Below, piece after piece: positions 1 to 6,928 of a DNA stretch of 37,023 nt; position 1 is the stretch's first letter; every line of letters begins with the position of its first letter. Below the pieces are notes generated by a model, which was not told the DNA's origin, did not search any database, and saw only the letters and a program-made list of their open reading frames with translations. Origin of the DNA: an uncultured Prevotellaceae bacterium (GTDB lineage: Bacteria > Bacteroidota > Bacteroidia > Bacteroidales > Bacteroidaceae). Position numbers and translations under genes: made by a program. The stretch covers positions 1 to 37,023 of the forward strand of contig CADAOD010000022.1 of the NCBI GenBank assembly GCA_902789415.1. The letters are read 5' to 3'.

Positions 1-4
1 GGTG

Positions 5-35
5 CAAAGGTACGACATTTTTTGGAACTACCAAA
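5..35 (-). promoter_or_regulatory. Leftward promoter for a gene outside the window
   Basis: Read on the minus strand, TTTG (35-32), a 19-base spacer and TACCTTTG (12-5) match both halves of the Bacteroidetes promoter consensus (TTTG-N19-21-TAnnTTTG). Transcription would run left, off the window, so an unseen gene probably starts just beyond base 1. Confidence 0.7.
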
Positions 36-82
36 ACTTTTCGAGAGAAATTTTCATTTTTCATGCATTTTTCTGGTCGCTC

Positions 83-96
83 TTGATAGATATCAA
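83..96. promoter_or_regulatory. CRP/FNR-type palindrome (single site)
   Basis: TTGATAGATATCAA is a perfect palindrome that fits the classical FNR-type site TTGAT-N4-ATCAA. Its centre lies roughly 90 bp upstream of the start expected from the leftward promoter at 5-35. It shares the TGA-N6-TCA frame with the three sites at 160-217. The match is seen directly; binding by a CRP/FNR-family protein is inferred. Confidence 0.5.
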
Positions 97-159
97 TCTC
101 AAAAACCGTTTCACCTTATTATATATTATATAGAGCCGGAGACACTTAACGAAATATCC

Positions 160-217
160 GTGAGTTAACTCAAAACATCTCATGAATTAATTCATTACCC
201 TTTTTGAATTAACTCAC
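160..217. promoter_or_regulatory. Three phased TGA-N6-TCA palindromes
   Basis: Three 12-bp palindromic cores, TGAGTTAACTCA (161-172), TGAATTAATTCA (183-194) and TGAATTAACTCA (205-216), repeat at exactly 22-bp intervals, about two helical turns. The outer two also form a larger inverted repeat (160-175 against 202-217, one mismatch). All fit TGA-R-TTAA-Y-TCA, the spacing used by CRP/FNR-family dimers. The array sits between the leftward promoter and the tsaB promoter and could serve either. The rest of 1-299 is AT-rich with no other feature seen. Confidence 0.55.
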
Positions 218-261
218 ACGTTAATTTCTGATAAAACGATGGAGATTGCGAAAAATTTGCG

Positions 262-269
262 TACCTTTG
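262..269 (+). promoter_or_regulatory. tsaB operon promoter, -7 element
   Basis: TACCTTTG followed by CA fits the Bacteroidetes -7 element and lies 30 bases before the tsaB start. No TTTG is seen at the expected -33 distance, which would be consistent with help from an activator at the upstream palindromes. Confidence 0.6.
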
Positions 270-299
270 CACTTTATTAGTATAGGTTAATTTAAAAGT

Positions 300-989
300 A
301 TGTCGACGATATTACATATTGAAACCAGTACGGATGTTTGTTCCGTTGCTGTTTCGGAGGATTCGCACGTTATATTCCAGCAGGAAGATCATAGCGGACC
401 TAACCACGCAGAAAGTTTAGGTACCATGGTTGACGAGGCACTCTCGTTTACCGATAATCACGCCATTCCCTTTGATGCGGTAGCCGTGAGTTGCGGTCCT
501 GGTTCGTACACCGGACTGCGTATTGGTGTATCGATGGCCAAGGGAATCTGCTACGGCCGCAACCTGAAGTTGATAGCTGTTCCAACACTGGAGCTGCTGT
601 GTGTACCTGTATTATTAAGAGAGATTCCTGAAGAAGACGCCCTACTCTGTCCAATGCTCGATGCTCGCCGCATGGAGGTGTATGCCGGTATCTACGATCG
701 CGCCCTGAAGCCCGTTCGTGAGATTGGTGCCGACGTGGTAACAGCCGAGACCTACAAAGAATATCTGGACGAGCACCCCGTTTACTTCTTTGGTAATGGT
801 GCCAAGAAATGTATGGAGACCATCAATCATCCGAATGCCCATCTGATTGAGGGCATCGAGCCACTCGCCAAGTGGATGCAGCCCCTGGCCGAGAAGCGAT
901 TGCTGAACAACCAGACTGAGGATGTAGCCTACTTTGTGCCTTACTACTTGAAGGACTTTGTAGCCAAATTACCCAAGAAACTTCTTTAG
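300..989 (+). CDS. tsaB: tRNA threonylcarbamoyladenosine biosynthesis protein TsaB
   Basis: TsaB (YeaZ) is the non-catalytic, ASKHA-fold partner of TsaD and TsaE in making the t6A modification at position 37 of ANN-decoding tRNAs in the cytoplasm. The 229-residue protein has the usual length. It opens with the typical strand and phosphate-loop-like segment (ILHIETSTDVCSVAV) and carries the family hallmark GPGSYTGLRIGVSMAKG near residues 67-83. The ATG at 300 is the first start after the -7 element at 262-269. It is the first gene of a rightward operon with DUF4290, murA, rimM, dxr and rseP, linking tRNA modification to envelope precursor genes. Identification is secure. Confidence 0.93.
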   Translation: MSTILHIETSTDVCSVAVSEDSHVIFQQEDHSGPNHAESLGTMVDEALSFTDNHAIPFDAVAVSCGPGSYTGLRIGVSMAKGICYGRNLKLIAVPTLELLCVPVLLREIPEEDALLCPMLDARRMEVYAGIYDRALKPVREIGADVVTAETYKEYLDEHPVYFFGNGAKKCMETINHPNAHLIEGIEPLAKWMQPLAEKRLLNNQTEDVAYFVPYYLKDFVAKLPKKLL

Positions 990-990
990 T

Positions 991-1018
991 GAATAGTGAT
1001 AAGTGAATAGTGAAGAGT
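991..1018 (+). repeat. Heptamer repeat run before the DUF4290 gene
   Basis: Four 7-bp units in perfect phase, GAATAGT, GATAAGT, GAATAGT and GAAGAGT, fill the space between the tsaB stop and the next ATG at 1021. The units contain TAG, TGA and TAA in different frames, so the run closes reading frames, and its purine-rich end sits where a ribosome site would be. Related 7-bp runs occur at 17605, 27217 and 36531. Confidence 0.75.
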
Positions 1019-1020
1019 TT

Positions 1021-1611
1021 ATGGATATAAAAGGATTAGATTACAACACACAGCGCGAGAAGCTGGTGATGTCGGAATACGGACGTGAGATCCAGAAGAT
1101 GATTGAGTTAGCCTGTGAGCTGCCCAACAAAGAGGAGCGCCTGCAGTGTGCTCAGACCATCGTGAAGCTGATGGAGACCAAGAACCCACAGTTGAAGGAG
1201 AACGACGACTACGAGCAGACGCTCTGGAACCATCTGTACCTGATGAGTCACAGAGAACTGGAGATTGACTGGCCTTACGATATCAGCGAAGCCGACAAGA
1301 TTCTGTCGAAGCCCCAACCCATGAAGTTACCTAAGGAAGGTGTACGTCTCCGCCACTATGGCAGACTGGTTGAGGAGCTGTTTAAGAAGCTGAAGACGAT
1401 GCCCGAAGGAGAGGAACGCGACACGTTGGTAAGATATACAGCCAACCAGATGAAGCGTGACTTGGCTCAGTTCGGTCACGGCTCGATGGACGATGAGCGT
1501 GTAGCCAGCGACCTGGCCCGCTTTACCGACGGCGCCATCCAGATTGACCTGAACGCTTTCAGATTTGAGAAAGTGACTCAGACAGAAGAGAAAAAGAAGA
1601 AAAAGAAGTAA
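1021..1611 (+). CDS. DUF4290 family protein
   Basis: This is a cytoplasmic protein of about 196 residues of the Bacteroidetes-specific DUF4290 family, function unknown. The sequence is hydrophilic, largely helical in character, with no signal peptide or membrane segment. It opens with DYNTQREKLVMSEYGREIQ, a conserved start for the family, and ends in a lysine-rich tail (EEKKKKKK). An in-frame GTG at 1003 exists, but it lies inside the heptamer repeat run; the ATG at 1021 right after the run is the better start. It sits 31 bases after tsaB and 5 bases before murA in one operon. Neighbouring murA and dxr suggest, but do not prove, an envelope-related or translation-linked role. Confidence 0.82.
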   Translation: MDIKGLDYNTQREKLVMSEYGREIQKMIELACELPNKEERLQCAQTIVKLMETKNPQLKENDDYEQTLWNHLYLMSHRELEIDWPYDISEADKILSKPQPMKLPKEGVRLRHYGRLVEELFKKLKTMPEGEERDTLVRYTANQMKRDLAQFGHGSMDDERVASDLARFTDGAIQIDLNAFRFEKVTQTEEKKKKKK

Positions 1612-1616
1612 CCCAT

Positions 1617-2921
1617 ATGGCATCATTTATCATTGAAGGCGGCCATCTGCTGCAAGGAACTATCACACCACAGGGTGCTAAAAACGAGGCCCTGCAGGTT
1701 ATCTGTGCCACATTGTTAACAGAGGACGAGGTGATTATACGTAACATACCGAATATTCGTGATGTGAACAACCTCATCCAGCTGCTGTGTGATATTGGTG
1801 TGAAAGTTGAAAAGAAAGAGGAGAACACTTACGCCTTTAAGGCCGACGAGTTGAACCTTGATTACTTACAGAGCGACGAGTTTGTAAAGAAGTGTGCGGC
1901 ACTGCGAGGCAGCGTGATGATGATTGGTCCGCTTCTGGCCCGCATGGGCAAAGCCGTAGTCACCAAACCTGGTGGCGATAAGATCGGTCGCCGCCGATTA
2001 GACACTCACTTCTTAGGATTTGAGAAACTCGGCGCCACCTTTAACCGTGTGGAAGGTCGCGATGTGTATGAGATTTCGGCCAAACAGCTGAAAGGAACCT
2101 ACATGCTGCTCGACGAAGCCTCGGTAACAGGTACCGCCAATATTATTATGGCCGCCGTATTTGCCAAGGGTACTACCACCATTTACAATGCTGCTTGCGA
2201 ACCCTACCTGCAGCAACTCTGTAAGATGCTGAACAGCATGGGTGCCTGCATCAGCGGTATTGCCTCTAACCTGCTCACCATCGAGGGTGTTGACAGTTTG
2301 CACGGTACCAACCATCTGATTCTGCCTGATATGATCGAGGTAGGCTCGTTTATCGGCATGGCAGCCATGTGCGGTAATGGTGTTCGTATCAAAGATGTAA
2401 GTGTTGAGAACTTAGGAATCATTCCCGATGCCTTCCGTAGGTTAGGTGTAAAAATCGAGGTTGAAGGCGACGATTTGTGGATACCCCGTCAGGACCATTA
2501 CGAGATACAATCGTTTATGGATGGGACCATCATGACAGTGGCCGATGCCCCTTGGCCCGGCTTGACTCCCGACTTGCTGAGTGTACTGATTGTGGTAGCC
2601 ACCCAAGCCCGCGGTAGCGTGCTGTTCCACCAGAAGATGTTCGAGAGCAGACTGTTCTTCGTAGACAAACTGATTGATATGGGCGCCCAGATTATTCTTT
2701 GCGACCCACACCGTGCCGTAGTGGTTGGTCACGACAGAATGATTACCCTGCGCGGCGGTCGTATGTCAAGTCCCGATATTCGTGCCGGTATCGCCCTACT
2801 GATTGCAGCCATGAGCGCCAAAGGAACCAGTAGAATCGACAACATCGAGCAGATTGACCGAGGTTACGAGAACATCGAAGCCCGTTTGAACGCCCTCGGC
2901 GCTAAAATTACAAGAGCATGA
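1617..2921 (+). CDS. murA: UDP-N-acetylglucosamine 1-carboxyvinyltransferase MurA (Asp-type)
   Basis: MurA transfers the enolpyruvyl group of phosphoenolpyruvate to UDP-GlcNAc, the first committed step of peptidoglycan synthesis. The 434-residue length is close to the family norm of about 420. The substrate-binding K22-N23 pair is present (QGAKNEALQ). The mobile active-site loop reads PGGDKIGRRRLDTH, with aspartate 121 (codon 1977-1979) where the common enzyme has the cysteine corresponding to E. coli Cys115. Families with Asp here remain active but are not alkylated by fosfomycin. The start is 5 bases after the DUF4290 stop, and the stop overlaps the rimM start by 4 bases (ATGA), implying translational coupling. 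Identification is secure. Confidence 0.96.
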   Translation: MASFIIEGGHLLQGTITPQGAKNEALQVICATLLTEDEVIIRNIPNIRDVNNLIQLLCDIGVKVEKKEENTYAFKADELNLDYLQSDEFVKKCAALRGSVMMIGPLLARMGKAVVTKPGGDKIGRRRLDTHFLGFEKLGATFNRVEGRDVYEISAKQLKGTYMLLDEASVTGTANIIMAAVFAKGTTTIYNAACEPYLQQLCKMLNSMGACISGIASNLLTIEGVDSLHGTNHLILPDMIEVGSFIGMAAMCGNGVRIKDVSVENLGIIPDAFRRLGVKIEVEGDDLWIPRQDHYEIQSFMDGTIMTVADAPWPGLTPDLLSVLIVVATQARGSVLFHQKMFESRLFFVDKLIDMGAQIILCDPHRAVVVGHDRMITLRGGRMSSPDIRAGIALLIAAMSAKGTSRIDNIEQIDRGYENIEARLNALGAKITRA

Positions 2922-3427
2922 TACGTCAAGAAGAAGTATATAAGATAGGTAAATTAGGTAAGGCGCACGGCGTGAAGGGAGAGATCAGTTTTCTCTTCGA
3001 CGATGATGTGTTCGACCGTACCGATGCCGACTATCTGGTACTCGACATGGATGGCATCCTGGTACCCTTCTTTATAGAGGAGTATCGCTTTAAGACCGAC
3101 GATAACGCCCTGATGAAGTTTGAGGGCATTGACACTCAGGAGCGTGCCAGAGAACTGACCGGTTGCGAGGTTTACTTCCCCCGCGAGATGGCAGAAGGCG
3201 ATGATGAACAGCTATCATGGGCAGCCATCGTGGGCTTTGAACTCATTGATGCCAATACTGGCAAGGTAGCAGGAAAAATTGCCTCGGTAGATGACACCAC
3301 CATCAATATCCTCTTCGAACTGGAAGACGGCAAACTGATTCCCGCCTCAGAAGAACTGATTACTGATGTAGATACAAAGAAACAACAAATAATAGTAAAA
3401 CTGCCTGAAGGCATTTTAGAGTTATGA
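2918..3427 (+). CDS. rimM: Ribosome maturation factor RimM
   Basis: RimM binds the 30S subunit protein uS19 and helps mature the 3' domain of 16S rRNA. The 169-residue protein has the normal two-part build: an N-terminal RimM barrel with the signature GKAHGVKGEI (residues 12-21) and a C-terminal PRC-barrel (about 90-165) ending with an IIVKLPEGIL-type segment. It overlaps murA by 4 bases at its start and dxr by 4 bases at its end, so it is translated as part of the same coupled operon. Nothing is unusual. Confidence 0.93.
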   Translation: MIRQEEVYKIGKLGKAHGVKGEISFLFDDDVFDRTDADYLVLDMDGILVPFFIEEYRFKTDDNALMKFEGIDTQERARELTGCEVYFPREMAEGDDEQLSWAAIVGFELIDANTGKVAGKIASVDDTTINILFELEDGKLIPASEELITDVDTKKQQIIVKLPEGILEL

Positions 3428-4581
3428 AGAAACAAATAGCCATTCTCGGCTCTACGGGGTCGATAGGAACACAAGCACTCGAGGTTATCGAGGAACATAG
3501 CGACCTGTACGAGGTCTATTGTTTGACTGCTAATAATAAGGTAGAGTTGCTGGCCGAGCAAGCTCATAAGTTTAAGCCCGCCGCCATCGTAATAGCCAAC
3601 GAGGCACGTTACGACGAGCTGAAGAGCCTGATGAGCGACATGCCCGACGTAAAAGTATATGCCGGTGCCCAAGCACTGAACGAGATTGTAGAGGCAGGTC
3701 CCATCAACATGGTACTCACTGCAATGGTTGGTTTCGCCGGACTGAATCCCACCATCCACGCCATCAAGGCTGGTAAGACCATCTGCTTGGCTAACAAGGA
3801 GACACTGGTAGTTGCCGGTGAGCTGATTCTGCAGTTGGCCCAGCAGTACCACACTCCTATCCTGCCAGTTGACAGCGAGCACTCTGCCATCTTCCAGAGT
3901 CTGGTAGGCGAGGATCAGAACCCCATCGAAAAAATTCTGCTCACAGCATCTGGTGGTCCATTCCGTCTGAAGTCGATGGAGGAGATTGCTCATGTTACCA
4001 AGGCCGACGCCCTGCGCCATCCTACATGGGATATGGGTGCTAAGATTACCATCGATTCAGCATCGATGATGAACAAGGGCTTTGAGGTCATCGAAGCAAA
4101 GTGGCTGTTTGGCGTTGATGCCAAACAGATTCAGGTATTGGTGCACCCACAGAGTATTGTTCACAGTGCCGTTCAGTTCCAGGATGGTAGCGTAAAGGCC
4201 CAGTTGGGTGTGCCCGATATGCGACTGCCTATCCAGTATGCCTTCTCATTCCCACAGCGTTTGCACCTGAGTGGCGAGCGTCTCGACCTGTTTAAGGCCC
4301 AGCATTTGGAGTTCTTCGAGCCCGACTTGGAGAAGTTCCGTTGCTTAGCTTTGGCGTTCGAAGCTATCGACAAGGGCGGTAACATGCCATGTATCGTGAA
4401 TGCTGCTAACGAGATTGTGAACCGTGGATTCCTGGAGGATAAGTGCAGTTTCCTGCAGATGGGCGACATCATTGCCGAGACCATGCAGCGCGCTACCTTT
4501 GATAAGAACCCCAGCTACGACACCTACATTGCTACTGATGCCGAGGCCCGTCGTATCGCTACAGAACTCATGAATAAATAA
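3424..4581 (+). CDS. dxr: 1-deoxy-D-xylulose 5-phosphate reductoisomerase
   Basis: Dxr (IspC) converts DXP to 2-C-methyl-D-erythritol 4-phosphate with NADPH, the committed step of the MEP isoprenoid pathway. The 385-residue protein has the NADPH-binding loop GSTGSIGTQAL (residues 9-19), LANKETLV (131-138), the metal-binding DSEHSAIFQ (D150, E152) and the flexible active-site stretch LTASGGPFR. The start overlaps the rimM stop by 4 bases. The pathway supplies undecaprenyl phosphate, the carrier for peptidoglycan and for the lipid-linked sugars that the glycan genes later in this window would need. Identification is secure. Confidence 0.96.
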   Translation: MKKQIAILGSTGSIGTQALEVIEEHSDLYEVYCLTANNKVELLAEQAHKFKPAAIVIANEARYDELKSLMSDMPDVKVYAGAQALNEIVEAGPINMVLTAMVGFAGLNPTIHAIKAGKTICLANKETLVVAGELILQLAQQYHTPILPVDSEHSAIFQSLVGEDQNPIEKILLTASGGPFRLKSMEEIAHVTKADALRHPTWDMGAKITIDSASMMNKGFEVIEAKWLFGVDAKQIQVLVHPQSIVHSAVQFQDGSVKAQLGVPDMRLPIQYAFSFPQRLHLSGERLDLFKAQHLEFFEPDLEKFRCLALAFEAIDKGGNMPCIVNAANEIVNRGFLEDKCSFLQMGDIIAETMQRATFDKNPSYDTYIATDAEARRIATELMNK

Positions 4582-4587
4582 TCAACA

Positions 4588-5973
4588 ATGGATATTTTTT
4601 TAATTAGACTTTTGCAATTCATGCTGGCCATTGGCCTGCTGGTGCTGCTCCATGAGGGCGGCCACTTCTTCTTTGCCAAACTCTTTGGCATCCGCGTAGA
4701 GAAGTTTTATCTCTTCTTCGATCCCAGCATCTGGAAATGGGACGGCAGTCTGTTTAAGTTCAAGCCTAAGAACAGCGACACCCAGTATGGTGTAGGTTGG
4801 TTGCCACTGGGCGGCTACTGTAAGATTGCCGGTATGATCGACGAGAGTTTTGATACCGAACAGATGAAACAGCCCGAGCAACCTTGGGAGTTCCGCAGCA
4901 AACCAGCTTGGCAGCGCCTATTGGTAATGATTGGCGGTGTATTGGTAAACTTCCTGTTAGCACTGTTTATCTACTCGATGATTCTGTTCTACTGGGGCGA
5001 TACATATATCCCTGTTAAGAACATGACCATGGGTATGAAGTTCAACACCGAAGCTAAGCAGTATGGCTTTAAGGATGGCGATATTCTGGTAGGTACCGAG
5101 AAAGGCGAATTCAAAGACTTCAGTGCAGACATGTACCGTGCACTGAGCGAGGCAACCCGTGCAGATATTATCCGTGATGGCAAGGCCATGAGCATTAAGC
5201 TGCCTGGCGACATCAACCTGTTGGGCATGCTCAAGGCAGAACCCTCATTCGTTCGTCCACTGATTCCTGCTGTGGTTGACAGCGTGATGGAAGGAACACC
5301 TGCCGCCAAGATGGGATTGCAAAAAGGCGATAAGATTGTAGGCATCAACGGCAAGCCCGTTGACAGCTATAACGAGTTTACCGACCAGCTCGGCGTACTC
5401 GAGGATATGATGACAGCCGCCAAGACTCAGGCCGACAGTTTGAAAGTGCGCACTGCAACCATCGTTTATGCACGTAACGAGGTACAGGATACAGCCACCA
5501 TCACCTTGACTCCTGATTTGAAACTCGGTTTCATGGTGCAGACCATCGCTGGCATCTACCAGCCCATCACCAAGGAGTACGGATTCTTTGAGAGTTTCCC
5601 CGCAGGTATTGCCTACGGCATCAACGTGCTGAAGGGTTACGTGGGCGACATGAAGTATGTGTTTACAGCCGACGGAGCTAAGTCGATTGGTGGTTTCGGC
5701 GCTATAGGTAGCCTGTTCCCACCTGTATGGGATTGGTATCTGTTCTGGAAGATGACCGCCTTCCTCTCAATCATCCTCGCCTTCATGAACATTCTGCCCA
5801 TCCCAGCATTGGACGGTGGACACGTATTGTTCCTGTTCTACGAGATGATAACACGTCGCAAGCCATCAGAAACCTTCATGATTCGTGCCGAGTACGTAGG
5901 TTTCGGTCTGCTGATACTCCTGATGGTGTTCGCAAACCTCAACGATATATTGCGGTGGTTAGGATATATGTAA
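4588..5973 (+). CDS. rseP: Site-2 intramembrane zinc protease RseP
   Basis: RseP is an inner-membrane M50 metalloprotease that cleaves transmembrane segments of anti-sigma factors and leftover signal peptides. The zinc site HEGGH lies at residues 22-26 in the first membrane helix, and the third ligand is D409 in LPIPALDGGH in the penultimate helix. PDZ-like sequence fills the periplasmic middle (about 215-265, with GTPAAKMGLQKGDKI). The length, 461, is normal for the Bacteroidetes type. It is the last gene of the tsaB operon, 6 bases after dxr, and is followed directly by a strong terminator. Which anti-sigma factor it serves cannot be seen here. Confidence 0.93.
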   Translation: MDIFLIRLLQFMLAIGLLVLLHEGGHFFFAKLFGIRVEKFYLFFDPSIWKWDGSLFKFKPKNSDTQYGVGWLPLGGYCKIAGMIDESFDTEQMKQPEQPWEFRSKPAWQRLLVMIGGVLVNFLLALFIYSMILFYWGDTYIPVKNMTMGMKFNTEAKQYGFKDGDILVGTEKGEFKDFSADMYRALSEATRADIIRDGKAMSIKLPGDINLLGMLKAEPSFVRPLIPAVVDSVMEGTPAAKMGLQKGDKIVGINGKPVDSYNEFTDQLGVLEDMMTAAKTQADSLKVRTATIVYARNEVQDTATITLTPDLKLGFMVQTIAGIYQPITKEYGFFESFPAGIAYGINVLKGYVGDMKYVFTADGAKSIGGFGAIGSLFPPVWDWYLFWKMTAFLSIILAFMNILPIPALDGGHVLFLFYEMITRRKPSETFMIRAEYVGFGLLILLMVFANLNDILRWLGYM

Positions 5974-5975
5974 CT

Positions 5976-6002
5976 AAAAGCCCCACTCATTGGGGCTTTT
6001 TT
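5976..6002 (+). terminator. Intrinsic terminator of the tsaB-rseP operon
   Basis: AAAAGCCCC (5976-5984) pairs perfectly with GGGGCTTTT (5992-6000) around a 7-base loop, and the T run continues to 6002. It begins two bases after the rseP stop codon and is flanked by A and T runs, so it could work in both directions. Confidence 0.88.
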
Positions 6003-6016
6003 AATGCCTTTACTCT

Positions 6017-6928
6017 ATGTTTGTAGTGATGATGACTTTGTTTGTTATAGTGCTCGTGGGATACGGCGCTGGCAAACTGGGATATTTGGGAGGCGACTTT
6101 GACAGACAGTTGTCGAGGTTAGTGATTAATATGACCTGTCCGGCACTGATTTTGTCGTCGGCAATGACAGGCGAGCTGCCAGACCGTGAGTATATCCTAC
6201 CATTATTGCTTATCAGCGTGATTACTTACGCCGTGTTGACTGGTATCGCCTTTTTGTTGCCACGTTATCTCACCAAGAAAAAAGACGACGAAGGTGCTAT
6301 CGGCTTTGCACTCATGTTTGGTAACGTAGGCTTTATGGGCTATCCGGTTGTAGCCTCGATATTCGGACACGAAGCCGTGTTCTACGCAGCGGTGCTGAAT
6401 GTGGTAAACACATTTGCAGTATTTACAGTAGGAACAATCCTAATTACAGGTAAAAGCAAGGTGGAAGAGAAAAGATTTGAAAAGAAAGTGCTCTACTCTA
6501 CCCCGATGTTAGCTTGTTACCTGACCATGCTGATTGTGGCACTGCGTATCGACAACATCCCTGAAGCTATCAGCGCACCACTCACCATGATTGGTAACAT
6601 CACCGTACCAGCGGCACTACTGATTATCGGTTCATCGATGTCGAACCTGCCCATCAAATCGTTGTTGGGTAACGCCAGCGTTTATGCCACTACACTTTTC
6701 CGACTGGCCATACTGCCCATCGGCATCTACTATCTATGCACGCTCTTGGGCTTCTCGCAGTTTGTGGTAAACATCAACACGGTGGTAATCGCTATGCCTG
6801 TAGCTACTTACGGTACTATTCTGTGCTTAAAATACGGCAAGGACACTACGATGATAACCGAAGTAACGTTTATCACCACCCTCATTTCGATGGTGTCCAT
6901 CCCATTATTGGTTTTATTCTTCCTATAA
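6017..6928 (+). CDS. AEC family (auxin efflux carrier-like) transporter
   Basis: A 303-residue integral membrane protein with about ten hydrophobic segments in two five-helix halves, matching the AEC/bile-acid-arsenite transporter fold. Family features include the N-terminal GYGAGKLGYL and ISRL-like stretch (LSRLVINMTCPALILSS, about 34-50) and a conserved GFMGYPVV segment (about 112-119). Members export small organic acids or amino acids; the substrate cannot be told from sequence. It starts 15 bases after the rseP terminator and must have its own promoter, though no clear -7 element at a sensible distance is seen. Downstream ATGs at 6029 and 6032 are alternative starts. Its last 47 bases overlap the 3' end of the opposing comEC. 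Confidence 0.82.
   Translation: MFVVMMTLFVIVLVGYGAGKLGYLGGDFDRQLSRLVINMTCPALILSSAMTGELPDREYILPLLLISVITYAVLTGIAFLLPRYLTKKKDDEGAIGFALMFGNVGFMGYPVVASIFGHEAVFYAAVLNVVNTFAVFTVGTILITGKSKVEEKRFEKKVLYSTPMLACYLTMLIVALRIDNIPEAISAPLTMIGNITVPAALLIIGSSMSNLPIKSLLGNASVYATTLFRLAILPIGIYYLCTLLGFSQFVVNINTVVIAMPVATYGTILCLKYGKDTTMITEVTFITTLISMVSIPLLVLFFL

Noticed and set aside
991-1018. Heptamer runs as CRISPR or phage attachment sites
   Set aside because: Units are 7 bp, contiguous, without spacers, and no integrase or cas gene is nearby.
3172-4020. Open frame of 282 codons on the minus strand opposite rimM and dxr
   Set aside because: It lies wholly antisense to two secure genes, has no recognisable domain or promoter, and arises from codon bias in the real frames.
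6016-6023. TATGTTTG as a -7 element for the AEC transporter
   Set aside because: It overlaps the ATG at 6017 and would start transcription only 6-9 bases before the next ATG, outside the range of the other promoters here; no -33 element.
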